In this document: positions 1 to 6,561 of the stretch, piece after piece | How positions within the stretch are numbered: the first letter of the stretch is position 1 | Layout: each line of letters starts with the position of its first letter | Source of the DNA: Chloroflexota bacterium | GTDB taxonomy: Bacteria > Chloroflexota > Chloroflexia > Thermomicrobiales > JADLAZ01 | Assembly: GCA_020849725.1 (NCBI GenBank) | Contig: JADLAZ010000221.1 | Coordinates: 1 to 21,574 of the forward strand | Length of the DNA: 21,574 bases | Direction: 5' to 3' | Position numbers and translations under genes: made by a program | The notes under the pieces: generated by a model | Seen by the model: the letters and a program-made list of their open reading frames with translations, nothing else | What the model was told of the DNA's origin: nothing | Database searches by the model: none

Positions 1-72
1 CCGCCGCATCTGGCTGATGAGGAGGGGAATGTCGTCGACGCGTTCGGTGGTGACCGTCAGTGCTTCACTCAT
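1..72 (-). CDS. IS1634-like (DUF4277) transposase, N-terminus only
   Basis: The first 24 codons of a minus-strand gene run off the left edge of the window. The start is the ATG at 72-70. The peptide contains TERVDDIPLLISQMRR, which matches the characteristic opening of DUF4277-containing IS1634/IS4-superfamily transposases, where TERVDDIPLL is followed by a hydrophobic helix. The DDE catalytic domain would lie outside the window. The ATG overlaps by 4 nt the stop of the reading frame at 69-380, as expected if that frame reads through an IS end. The insertion sequence boundary probably lies somewhere at about 73-115, but its terminal inverted repeat cannot be defined without the other end. Family assignment is by memory of the motif; only a short peptide is available. 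Confidence 0.55.
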   Translation of the reverse strand, partial: MSEALTVTTERVDDIPLLISQMRR

Positions 73-380
73 CGCCCCAGCGTAGGGGAATCACGCGACC
101 CTGCCAAGATTTGAGCGAACCATGGGTAGATAAGCAGGAGCTCGCAGGCGAGTTTGGTGACGACCGGCGGCTCGTCACCAAGCTGGCGCTTGAACTTGAC
201 TTCGAAGGAGTCGGCCGAGTCGTCGAAGCGTTCGACGAAGCATGCTTCAAACGCGCGCACCGTATCGACCGCCCAGACGGCCTCTCCCGGCCAGAGCAGC
301 GAACCATCGGCGAGCAGGCACGCCTGCTGCCACTGCTCCGCGATGGCGTAGATCGGGTCGGCGCTTGCCAGGCGTGCCAT
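69..380 (-). pseudogene. McrB-like AAA restriction protein, N-terminal fragment cut by an IS
   Basis: A 103-residue frame starts at the ATG at 380-378 behind a good AAGGAG ribosome site. It resembles the N-terminal part of McrB-like AAA GTPase/ATPase restriction proteins: DPIYAIAEQW near residues 8-17, then an acidic FVERFDDSADSFEVKFKRQL stretch, then KLACELLLIY near residue 76. In intact relatives this is followed by several hundred residues carrying Walker A and B motifs. Here homology-like sequence stops near residue 85. The last residues (around GSRDSPTLGR) are most simply the translated end of the neighbouring insertion sequence, whose transposase begins in the overlapping ATGA at 72. 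The gene would have acted in restriction of foreign or modified DNA and is presumably dead here. It follows a small Cys/His protein gene on the same strand. The McrB assignment is by pattern memory and needs a profile search. Confidence 0.45.
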
Positions 381-392
381 TGGTACTCCTTG

Positions 393-446
393 GGCTCAGT
401 GAGCCGGCCGTCAGCGTCAATCCCTCCGAAGGACCCAATCCCTCCG
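393..446 (-). promoter_or_regulatory. Candidate operator: 13-bp palindrome plus 11-bp direct repeat
   Basis: Just upstream of the McrB-like start lies a perfect palindrome at 393-405 (arms GGCTCA and TGAGCC, one central base). Beyond it is an 11-bp direct repeat, CAATCCCTCCG, at 418-428 and 436-446, offset by 18 bp. Placement 13-66 nt before the start codon suits a regulator site. No clear -35/-10 pair was recognised, so this is a candidate only. Confidence 0.3.
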
Positions 447-476
447 GAATCGCGGCAACGGTGGACGTATGACGTG

Positions 477-764
477 CTACAACGGCGCGGGCGCGCACGT
501 CTGACAGTAGATGAGGGGACGCCGGTCGTGGGCATGCCAGGCCACTAGTTCGTCGCGCGAGGCGAAGCACAGTTTTGTCTTGCTCTGTGTATAGGACCGA
601 CCGGGCCAGGGCGGCGTAATGTGCGCACAGGAACGCGTCGGCGTGACATGGTGGAGACAGGACTTGACCGGCTTGCCCGAGCGCGGCGCGTTGACGATCC
701 AGGCGTCGGGATGCGCCTCAAACCAGTCCTGATAGTCCTGGTCATCGTCACGGAAGAGTGGCAT
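477..764 (-). CDS. Small conserved Cys/His-rich protein next to restriction genes
   Basis: This 95-residue protein starts at the ATG at 764-762, preceded by a GAGAGGAC ribosome site. It opens with MPLFRDDDQDYQDWFEAHPD, then has a central Cys/His pattern (C54-L-H-H near residues 54-57, CAH near 66-68) and ends with IYCQTC near residues 85-90. I recall short proteins with the same RDDD..Y..W...HPD opening and C-terminal C-x2-C beside restriction-type genes in many bacteria. The arrangement of Cys and His suggests metal binding, but no activity is known to me. It lies about 96 nt upstream of the McrB-like fragment on the same strand and probably shared an operon with it. No function is assigned. 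Confidence 0.7.
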   Translation of the reverse strand: MPLFRDDDQDYQDWFEAHPDAWIVNAPRSGKPVKSCLHHVTPTRSCAHITPPWPGRSYTQSKTKLCFASRDELVAWHAHDRRPLIYCQTCAPAPL

Positions 765-933
765 GGCGTTGTCCTCTCGCTGTCATCTTACCCGTGGGTC
801 AGCGTCCGGCCGATGAGTCGCAGGATGGCCTGTGCGATCGGTTCGCTCGCTGGCCGCCTGATCCGGTCCGCTGACTGGCATGGCGCCTCACTCGCTGCGA
901 TCGTCGTCGTCTCGTTTCAGTATCGTGGCAGCG

Positions 934-954
934 TGTGTCACCTAGCGTGACACA
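934..954. repeat. Perfect 8-bp inverted repeat, TGTGTCAC/GTGACACA
   Basis: Arms at 934-941 and 947-954 are separated by five bases. It sits 10 nt beyond the stop of the 334-aa gene and about 170 nt upstream of the small Cys/His gene. It could be a rho-independent-like stem without a clear T run, or a dimeric regulator operator. The rest of the 765-963 gap shows no gene. Confidence 0.4.
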
Positions 955-963
955 TTGCGGGCA

Positions 964-1968
964 TCACACCCTCAGTTCCCGCCAGAAAGCCTCATCATCA
1001 GTGGCCTCGCTGGCGCCACGGAAGTGTTGCTCCAGGTCGGCGATGAAGGCCGCGGTCTCGGCGCGGCCGTAGCGGCGCTCCGCGTGGGCGATCCCGCAGA
1101 GGACGGCGAAGCGGGCACTGACCGCCAGGTTGCGGGCGAAGCCGCGGAACGCGGCGTCTTCACGCGAGCCGTAGGTCAGATAGAGCGGGTCACGGTAGTT
1201 GGCCTTCGTGCGGTAGCGGTAGGCGCAGTGCATGAAATTGAAGGGTGGTCGCTCGGCCAACTTCCCATTGCGGTAGGCACGCGCCTGCTGAGTCCGGAAG
1301 TCGGTGTAAGGCACGTCCTTGTCCTTCTTGATCATGGCTTCAATCCGGTCGCGCTCGCGATCGCCCGTGCCTTCCAGGTAGTTCAGAAGCATGCCTTGCG
1401 CCATCGCCTGACTGTGATCGAAGGTCAGCACCAGCCGCGTTGGAACGGCCTCGGCGTTGCGCGGCAAGCAGGGCTTGCACCGGCCGTCACTGCGCTGAAA
1501 CCGCGCGCTCATGTCGTATGGGTGCGGCATGCGGCTCGCGACCTGATTGAAGGTCGCCGCGACGGAGGCGTGGTCGTCCTTCGGCGGACAGCCACTGCCG
1601 ATCTCGATCGCGCGGGCTACCTGGTAGTGGGTGTAGTACCAGGCGACGACGACGGTCGGATAGAGCCACGGCGGCACGCGCTCGGGGGTACTGATCGTCT
1701 GAAAGGACGTGCCTGAGGTCAGTGCCTGGAAGAGTAGGCAATAGACCTCACCCGCCCTGGTGGCAGCCGGCGCGGCCGGCGCATGGCGCCGGAAATGCTG
1801 CCGGAGCGACGCGACCTGCTCGGCCGGCGACACACCGTGCGCGGCCTCGATCTCGCAGCGCAGGGCGGCCGCCCAGTTGACGGTGCTCTTGAGGATGAAC
1901 ACGCCTTCCTGGCGATCGAACCCCTCGACTCGATCGAGGAGCCAGTACGATTTCTTCTGTCGGCCCAT
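964..1968 (-). CDS. Unknown 334-aa protein with HEPN-like helices, third gene of DUF1016 operon
   Basis: The start is taken as the ATG at 1968-1966 with GGAGCGAG about 5 nt upstream. A longer in-frame extension exists but overlaps the nuclease gene. I do not recognise the family. Visible features are an N-terminal basic MGRQKKSYWLL segment, a helical block with YYTHYQVARAIEIG (residues 111-124) followed by DDHASVAATF (131-140), and YRTKANYRDPLYLTYG (252-267). The YY...aR...(8-14)...H..v...F layout is reminiscent of UPF0332-type HEPN domains, but the canonical R-x4-6-H catalytic motif is not evident. Two CxxC-like cysteines (C164, C167) are present. It lies 74 nt after the DUF1016 nuclease on the same strand. 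HEPN character is inference; the protein might be a toxin-like RNase, a sensor or a structural partner of the nuclease. Confidence 0.75.
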   Translation of the reverse strand: MGRQKKSYWLLDRVEGFDRQEGVFILKSTVNWAAALRCEIEAAHGVSPAEQVASLRQHFRRHAPAAPAATRAGEVYCLLFQALTSGTSFQTISTPERVPPWLYPTVVVAWYYTHYQVARAIEIGSGCPPKDDHASVAATFNQVASRMPHPYDMSARFQRSDGRCKPCLPRNAEAVPTRLVLTFDHSQAMAQGMLLNYLEGTGDRERDRIEAMIKKDKDVPYTDFRTQQARAYRNGKLAERPPFNFMHCAYRYRTKANYRDPLYLTYGSREDAAFRGFARNLAVSARFAVLCGIAHAERRYGRAETAAFIADLEQHFRGASEATDDEAFWRELRV

Positions 1969-2042
1969 GATTCTCGCTCCCGGCGCTGCGCGATCTCCAG
2001 GTTGCGGTTGATCTCGCCGATCGCCACTGTCGCTGGTGGCGC

Positions 2043-3095
2043 TCACGTGCCCTCCTCCACGGCTGGCGACCGGTCGGCGAGCTCGGCCTCCAATTGCTCG
2101 ATCGTTGGCAGACTGCCGCTCAGGCGCTCCGGCAGCGCCTCGGTCAGCCGGTAGGTCGCGACGCCGAGCGGTTTGGCCACATCGCGCAGCGCGTACTCGG
2201 CGATGACGCGGTTGCGCCCTTTGCACAGGATCAGGCCGACGCTCGGTCCGTCGTCGGGGTGACGCAGCTGGTCGTCGGCCGCCGACAGGTAGAAGTTCAT
2301 CTTGCCGGCATCCTCCGGCCGGAAATCGCCGATCTTGAGATCGATCACGACGTAGCAACGCAGGCGCAGGTGGTAGAAGAGCAGGTCGAGGTAGAAGTCC
2401 TCGCCACCGACTGCCAGGTGGACCTGGCTGCCGACGAAGGCGAAGCCGGCGCCCAGCTCCAGCAGGAAGTCGCGCACGTGCGTCAGCAGCGCGTGCTCCA
2501 GATCGCGCTCCTGCGCCTCAGCCCCAAGCGAGAGGAAGTCGAAGACGTACGGGTCTTTGAGCGTCGCCTGGGCCAACTCCGAGCGCGGCGCCGGCAGGGT
2601 CCGCTCGAAGTTGGTCAGCGCTCGGCCCTGGCGACGGACCAGCCCGCTCTCAATCTGGTGGACAAGCACATTCCGCGACCAGCCGTGGGCGATGGTCGCC
2701 CGAATGTACCATGCGCGCTCGGCCGGGTCCTTCACCTTATCGAGGAGGGTGATGGTGTGGTACCAGGTGATTTGTGCAAGCGCCTCTTGCACAAATGCCT
2801 CATCGGGGTACGCCTCGGCGAGGGCGCGCATGTAGTTGAGGTTGCGGCGCGAGAAGCCCTTGAGATCGGGGAAGGCGCGACGCAGATCGTTCGCCAGCCG
2901 GTCGATCACGCGGGCGCCCCAGCCCTGCTCGCGCTGGCGGGTGAGGATATCGCGGCCGATGCTCCAGTAGAGCAGCACCAGCTCGTGGTTGACGGCCAGC
3001 GCCGCCCGCACCTGGGCGCCGCGAATGCGCTCCTTCAGGCCAGCCAGGAACTGGTCGTAGCGTTGCTGGTCCTGTGCCAGGCCGGTGTCCGTCAT
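2043..3095 (-). CDS. DUF1016 / YhcG-family PD-(D/E)XK nuclease
   Basis: This 350-residue protein has the full layout of the DUF1016 (YhcG/PDDEXK_9) family. The N-terminal domain (about residues 10-170) contains LLYWSIGRDI and GWGARVIDRLANDLRRAFP. The C-terminal nuclease domain (about 190-345) contains FYLDLLFYH (Asp237), CYVVIDLKIGDF (Asp252-x-Lys254), AGKMNFYL and ILCKGRNR. Most relatives have E-x-K at the second position; here it is D-x-K, which still satisfies the PD-(D/E)XK pattern. The family consists of predicted DNA nucleases found in restriction clusters and mobile elements. The ATG at 3095-3093 overlaps the stop of the upstream gene by 4 nt, indicating translational coupling, and the 334-aa gene follows. 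The biological target is not known from the sequence. Confidence 0.92.
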   Translation of the reverse strand: MTDTGLAQDQQRYDQFLAGLKERIRGAQVRAALAVNHELVLLYWSIGRDILTRQREQGWGARVIDRLANDLRRAFPDLKGFSRRNLNYMRALAEAYPDEAFVQEALAQITWYHTITLLDKVKDPAERAWYIRATIAHGWSRNVLVHQIESGLVRRQGRALTNFERTLPAPRSELAQATLKDPYVFDFLSLGAEAQERDLEHALLTHVRDFLLELGAGFAFVGSQVHLAVGGEDFYLDLLFYHLRLRCYVVIDLKIGDFRPEDAGKMNFYLSAADDQLRHPDDGPSVGLILCKGRNRVIAEYALRDVAKPLGVATYRLTEALPERLSGSLPTIEQLEAELADRSPAVEEGT

Positions 3096-4114
3096 GGCGG
3101 GGCCTGTTGTCTTTGGGCTTGGCGCGGCCGTGGTGGCGCAAGCGCCGGTTCGCCCCCCACCAGTTCGACCGCGCAGCTCTCCTCATCCAACGACCAATCG
3201 TACGGCGTATACCAGGGAATCATGCCGAACAGCAGCACGCGCTCCGGCCAATCGCGCCCGTCGCCGCTGGTGATGAGCTGGCGCGTCACAACTACTGCCG
3301 TGACGAGCCGGTCAACAGTTGCCCGAACGAGCTGGTGCTCCTGCGCTGCGGTGATGCGCTGGGCGAGGAGCGGATAGGCACCGGCCGTGCCGGCGTGGAT
3401 GGTCTCGATGTCGTTGTTCCGCCAGGCAGTGTTGATCAGCGTGTTCGCCAGCAAGCGCGTCGGCCGCCGGTCGGCCTGATCACGCACCGTCCGACGCCAG
3501 TCTGGCGACACACCGGCAACGATGCGCGCTGCGAGCTCCGGGTCAGCGAGTTGGGACAGCACCCCCCAGGCCAGTCTGTCCGCCGGCGAGCGCTGCTTCG
3601 ACATCGGCAGACGAATGGCGCTCGCGATCAGGCGGTAGTAGCGAGCCGAGTCGTTGCGTAGACAGTCCAACCACCAGGCCAGCGCCGCCGATGCCTCAAT
3701 GTTGATGCGCATCATCTCGGTGTCGTCAATCTGACTGACGGCCGTCTGGCCTGCCTCAGGCGAGCGCGGTTTCGAGCGGTCCATCAGCACGGCCAGATAG
3801 CTGCCCCAGCGCAAGCAGACGGCCATGATGCAGCGCCCTTCGTCCTGCAGGGAGAGGCGGGGCAGCCCGGCTGGCGGATGTGCCTCTAGGTAGGCGATTA
3901 CCTGCCGGAAGAGCGGCTGGCGCGGTGGCTCAATCAGCCGAGACACCTGACCGTTGCGATCGTACCTGGTCTCCCAGTGGCCAGCGTCGAGCACCAGATC
4001 ATCTGTCACTGGCAGGCGGAGATCACCGCCAGTCACGACGGATGCGGTCGACCGGCTGGACGATGGAGGCTCTGGCTGACCAGTCACGCCGACGCGCTCC
4101 CGCGTTGCCGTCAA
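3092..4114 (-). CDS. Unknown 340-aa protein, first gene of DUF1016 operon
   Basis: The frame is open to a TTG at 4114-4112. No strong ribosome site was seen, and a GTG start further in, for example near VVTGGDLRLPV at residue 26, is equally possible. No family was recognised. The protein is soluble-looking, with a mid-region of helices (MRINIEASAALAWWLDCLRN; MSKQRSPADRLAWGVLSQL) and a C-terminal segment around LLFGMIPWYTPYDWSLDEE, then a basic, Pro/Gln-rich tail. Its stop overlaps the DUF1016 start by 4 nt (ATGA), so the two are almost certainly translated together. A perfect TATAAT -10 element lies about 108 nt upstream. The tight coupling suggests a partner or specificity factor for the nuclease; this is inference. 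Confidence 0.75.
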   Translation of the reverse strand: MTATRERVGVTGQPEPPSSSRSTASVVTGGDLRLPVTDDLVLDAGHWETRYDRNGQVSRLIEPPRQPLFRQVIAYLEAHPPAGLPRLSLQDEGRCIMAVCLRWGSYLAVLMDRSKPRSPEAGQTAVSQIDDTEMMRINIEASAALAWWLDCLRNDSARYYRLIASAIRLPMSKQRSPADRLAWGVLSQLADPELAARIVAGVSPDWRRTVRDQADRRPTRLLANTLINTAWRNNDIETIHAGTAGAYPLLAQRITAAQEHQLVRATVDRLVTAVVVTRQLITSGDGRDWPERVLLFGMIPWYTPYDWSLDEESCAVELVGGEPALAPPRPRQAQRQQAPP

Positions 4115-4221
4115 AGACGATCGGTCCGTGACGAGAAGCGATACTGTCGCACGGTAAAGCCGGAACTAGTGCAAGCCCATACCGACCCTGTCGAAGACCG
4201 CTCGGCTAACAGGGTGAATAT

Positions 4222-4250
4222 ATTATACGCCCAGTACAGTCGGCTTCAGG
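4222..4250 (-). promoter_or_regulatory. Promoter for the DUF1016 operon
   Basis: On the minus strand a perfect TATAAT -10 box lies at 4227-4222 inside a short A/T-rich patch that is unusual in this GC-rich window. A weak -35 (CTGAAG, three of six consensus bases, 16-nt spacing) is the best available partner. It faces the 340-aa gene, 108 nt away. Confidence 0.55.
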
Positions 4251-4836
4251 CGACGGCCGTGTAGAGGACCCACCAGCTGCCAGGCTTGCCACGGACGGTG
4301 GCATTCCCTGCCGCATCCTCATTGATCAGTTGGAAGTCGCGTGTGACGTCCTGATCACTGGAACCCTCCTCGATCACGAGTCTGGCCGTGATGACCGTCA
4401 CGGCCAGCGCCTCGTCACGCACGGCGATTAGCTCGAAGGAGCGAAGCGGACGCCAGGCGTAGCGCTCGCGCAGGTCGCCAGCTTTGCGGTTCACATAGTG
4501 TTGGTCCCTGATACCGGGCAGGCAGCGTGCCATCTGACCATAGCTCCTCGCTTGCCAGCCGGTCAGGAACGTGACGAGGAGGCGTTCGGGCGTTCCCTCA
4601 TCGTAGTCTGCCGGCATGCCTGCCACGGGGATGCTGTCGCCGGGCCTGACGGTGCGGGGACGGCGCAGCCCGCTGGGGCGTAGCACACTAAGCCCGGCGA
4701 CCCTGCTACGCTCGTGTCGATGGCGGGCGATTGCGCGTCCGATGGACCACAATCGAGGCTGACACGCGCCGTGTGCGCTGATCGTGCCAGCCCGGGTGCC
4801 ATGGCCAGTCACATCGCCGCCCATCACGGCGGTCAT
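4246..4836 (-). CDS. NTF2-like domain protein, start uncertain
   Basis: The C-terminal about 115 residues form a convincing domain: TPERLLVTFLTGWQARSYGQ, then RERYAWRPLRSFELIAV, LAVTVITARLVIEEG and SWWVLYTAVA. This alternation of an N-terminal helix pair with four to five beta strands ending in a Trp-rich strand is typical of NTF2-like/SnoaL-like folds, which serve as small-molecule-binding, enzymatic or accessory domains. The first about 75 residues from the ATG at 4836 are Arg/Gly-rich and look like non-domain or non-coding sequence. The true start may be nearer the ATG of MPADYDEGTPE at about 4620. It is separated from the DUF1016 operon by that operon's promoter. No specific function is assigned. 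Confidence 0.5.
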   Translation of the reverse strand: MTAVMGGDVTGHGTRAGTISAHGACQPRLWSIGRAIARHRHERSRVAGLSVLRPSGLRRPRTVRPGDSIPVAGMPADYDEGTPERLLVTFLTGWQARSYGQMARCLPGIRDQHYVNRKAGDLRERYAWRPLRSFELIAVRDEALAVTVITARLVIEEGSSDQDVTRDFQLINEDAAGNATVRGKPGSWWVLYTAVA

Positions 4837-4850
4837 GTAGGGGCTGGGTA

Positions 4851-5069
4851 ATGACCACGACGATCGATCCCCACCGCCTCACCATGACCCGTGACGAGGC
4901 CGAGGCCCTCGCTGACGAGCTGGTGTTGGAGGGCTTTCACCGCTCCATCTTCATCTCGCTGGCGCTCGGGGGGCCTGGCGATCTGATCGAGGTCACGGAG
5001 GCACCCGATGAGCGTGGCGGCGCCCGTCAGCCCGAGCCCGAGCCAGAGCCTGAGCCCGGCGCGGGTTGA
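4851..5069 (+). CDS. Small acidic hypothetical protein with Glu-Pro tail
   Basis: A 72-residue frame starts at the ATG at 4851, 14 nt from the divergent NTF2-like frame, with a G-rich GGGGCTGGG just upstream as a possible ribosome site. It contains MTRDEAEALADELVLEGFHRSIFISLAL, a plausible helix-strand segment, and ends in a (Pro-Glu)n run before a terminal Gly. The family is not recognised. The 300 nt that follow (5070-5367) contain no convincing gene in either strand, only open but compositionally atypical frames. The gene call rests on frame quality in the first 50 codons only. Confidence 0.4.
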   Translation: MTTTIDPHRLTMTRDEAEALADELVLEGFHRSIFISLALGGPGDLIEVTEAPDERGGARQPEPEPEPEPGAG

Positions 5070-5367
5070 CTCCCCGACGAAGTCGATCGTCACGACCGCG
5101 ACCGTCGCGGACGAGGCCGCGACTGCGGCGTGCGCAACCTGCGGACGCCAGCGCTGCAGGAGATCTCGGTCGTGATCTTCGGCATAGACGAAGCCACGAG
5201 ACCACGCTCAGCGGCAAGGTCGATGAGACGGCGGCGTCGCCTACGGCGGGCAAGTACTACCCGTTCGACGCACCGGTCGGCGACGCGCTGACGCCGCCCA
5301 GGCAGCGCCTTGGCGACGTGCTCCAGGGCCACCTGCACCGGACGTTCATGCTGCTGGCCGACGACTG

Positions 5368-5548
5368 CTTTCAGTCCCTCACTCGGGTTGATGGCCATTG
5401 TGACACGTGGTCGTTGGCCTGCCGCTGGGTGCAGCAGATCTTTCAATCCCTCACTCGGGTTGGCGGCCATTGTGACCGCCCGGGCGTCATCGCGACATTG
5501 GCCGGCATCCACTTTCAATCCCTCACTCGGGATGACGGCCACTGTGAC
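5368..5548 (-). CRISPR. Degenerate three-repeat CRISPR remnant
   Basis: Three 37-nt repeats lie at 5368-5404, 5440-5476 and 5512-5548, separated by two 35-nt spacers. Each differs from the main-array repeat at two shared positions (CTCAC instead of CTCAG; GGCC instead of GGCT) plus one to three private changes. In the crRNA sense (minus strand) the first and middle repeats, counted from the high-coordinate side, end in GGGATTGAAAG. The lowest-coordinate repeat ends in GGGACTGAAAG, so its handle is altered. No leader or cas genes adjoin it directly. It lies downstream of the main array in the direction of CRISPR transcription and is best read as the decayed, leader-distal end of one older array. 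Confidence 0.9.
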
Positions 5549-5621
5549 ATGAATTGCACAGTCGAATTAGGCAGGCGTGTCGGGAGTAGGCACATCCTGG
5601 CTTACTCTTTCTCCTCCCTCC

Positions 5622-5662
5622 ACCGCTGCCCTGGTGCGCCCCACCCGTACCAGGGCAGCGGT
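5622..5662. terminator. Strong 14-bp perfect hairpin
   Basis: Arms at 5622-5635 and 5649-5662 are exact inverted repeats (ACCGCTGCCCTGGT and its complement) around a 13-nt loop. The hairpin follows the 3' end of the XRE gene (stop at 5689, minus strand). On the plus strand it is followed by only a short TTTGT. It probably terminates XRE transcription and may also insulate the CRISPR remnant. The long perfect stem is clear; terminator activity is inferred. Confidence 0.6.
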
Positions 5663-5688
5663 TTGTCGGCGATCGGGCGGGCGCCACG

Positions 5689-5898
5689 CTACCCGGACTT
5701 GCTCGTCGTCGCCTCCACCAGCGCGATGTCGTCCATGCTCACACCGAACGATTGAGCGATGCGCCGGAACATGGAGGCGCCTGGCTCATACTTGCCGCGC
5801 TCCCAGTTGTAGACCGTCACCGGCGTGACACCGAGCTTGTTGGCCAATTCGAGTTGCGTCCACCCGCGTTCACGGCGCAACTCGGCGATGGTCTGCAT
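5689..5898 (-). CDS. XRE-family helix-turn-helix regulator
   Basis: This 69-residue protein starts at the ATG at 5898-5896 behind GGGAGGGA. Almost the whole length is a Cro/CI-type HTH: RRERGWTQLELANKLGV (residues 8-24), TPVTVYNWERGKYEPG (25-40), then FRRIAQSFGVSMDDI. A good sigma-70-like promoter lies 23-51 nt upstream. It is divergent from hicA-hicB and shares their 139-bp intergenic region, so it probably regulates itself and perhaps the toxin-antitoxin pair. A separate lone repressor is also possible. The longer in-frame extension upstream is rejected because it would read through the promoter. Confidence 0.9.
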   Translation of the reverse strand: MQTIAELRRERGWTQLELANKLGVTPVTVYNWERGKYEPGASMFRRIAQSFGVSMDDIALVEATTSKSG

Positions 5899-5920
5899 GG
5901 TCCCTCCCTTCCGCTGCTCA

Positions 5921-5949
5921 ATAGTAGTACGCGCATATTCGTAAGTCAA
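5921..5949 (-). promoter_or_regulatory. Sigma-70-type promoter of the XRE gene
   Basis: On the minus strand TTGACT (5949-5944) and TACTAT (5926-5921) are separated by exactly 17 nt. The -10 box ends 23 nt upstream of the XRE start codon. Both hexamers match consensus at five of six positions, the best promoter in the window. Confidence 0.75.
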
Positions 5950-5962
5950 GCTATGCACACTA

Positions 5963-5991
5963 TCGACGCGAGGCATGTAGCATGCTAATAT
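5963..5991 (+). promoter_or_regulatory. hicA-hicB promoter with embedded palindrome
   Basis: TCGACG (5963-5968) and TAATAT (5986-5991) are spaced by 17 nt and point to hicA. A perfect 10-bp palindrome, TAGCATGCTA, occupies 5978-5987 and overlaps the -10 box. It is a likely autoregulatory operator for HicB or the XRE protein. Confidence 0.5.
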
Positions 5992-6037
5992 AAGCACAGG
6001 AAGAGGCGAGGCGCGGAGTAGCGGAGAGGGCGATACA

Positions 6038-6232
6038 ATGGCGGTGAAGAAGGTGCGGCAGGCGATCAAGGACGTACAGGCCGACGGCTGGTATCTGGTC
6101 CGCCAGAAGGGCAGTCATCGCATCTACCGCCACCCGACCAAACCTGGCACCGTGACGATCCCTGGCCACCCCAACAGCGATCTGCCGCCGAAGACATACG
6201 AGAGCATCCGCGACCAGGCCGGTCTCGATTGA
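6038..6232 (+). CDS. hicA: HicA-family mRNA interferase toxin
   Basis: This 64-residue protein has the HicA/YcfA double-stranded-RNA-binding-like fold. It shows DGWYLVRQKGSHRIYRHP (residues 16-32) with the catalytic His27 in the GSH motif, then PGTVTIPGHPNSDLPPKT (36-53). HicA toxins cleave mRNAs independently of, or on, the ribosome and are neutralised by HicB. The start is the ATG at 6038 with GGAGAGGG upstream. hicB follows after 31 nt. The pair sits between two blocks of CRISPR repeats. Confidence 0.92.
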   Translation: MAVKKVRQAIKDVQADGWYLVRQKGSHRIYRHPTKPGTVTIPGHPNSDLPPKTYESIRDQAGLD

Positions 6233-6263
6233 GACCGGCGCTACCACCGAGAGGAGCCCGACC

Positions 6264-6533
6264 ATGCGCTACACGGTTGTCTACGAGCAGGCGCCACGCA
6301 ACTACGCCGCCTATGTGCCGGAGCTGCCCGTGATCCTGGTGGTCGGCAAGACCTTGGACGAACTTGCCGCCCAGGCGCTTGAGGCGATCGCGCTTCATCT
6401 GGAGGAAGCTGGCCAAGTCGATGACGCGATCGAGGTTGAGCTGGTGGACACAGCCGACTACGACGGCGACGTCGTCACCCTGGCCGGCGAGCGCCATCCG
6501 GCTCGATCAGTGCTTGAGGCGGCCGGCGCCTGA
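6264..6533 (+). CDS. hicB: HicB-family antitoxin
   Basis: This 89-residue protein starts at the ATG at 6264 behind GAGAGGAG. It has the HicB partial RNase-H-like fold: YTVVYEQAPRNYAAYVPELP (residues 3-22), VVGKTLDELAAQALEAIALH (26-45). A C-terminal ribbon-helix-helix or HTH DNA-binding domain is not apparent, so any autoregulation may need the neighbouring XRE protein. It is expected to bind and block HicA. The order toxin then antitoxin is normal for this family. Confidence 0.9.
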   Translation: MRYTVVYEQAPRNYAAYVPELPVILVVGKTLDELAAQALEAIALHLEEAGQVDDAIEVELVDTADYDGDVVTLAGERHPARSVLEAAGA

Positions 6534-6561
6534 CCTGAACCGCGTGCGGTGGGCATGAGCG

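Noticed and set aside
1719..2027. Minus-strand frame starting AIGEINRNLEIAQRRERES between the DUF1016 and 334-aa genes
   Set aside because: The first 20 residues look protein-like, but the rest is an Arg/Ser-rich shadow of the 334-aa gene. A tiny separate gene has no stop to support it.
2094..3377. 427-codon plus-strand open frame
   Set aside because: It is antisense to the DUF1016 nuclease and the 340-aa gene. GC-rich codon use keeps the opposite strand open; no family motifs or ribosome site.
5070..5367. Open frames before the CRISPR remnant, including one reading through the repeats
   Set aside because: No family features. The plus frame continues through CRISPR repeats, which shows it is not a maintained gene.
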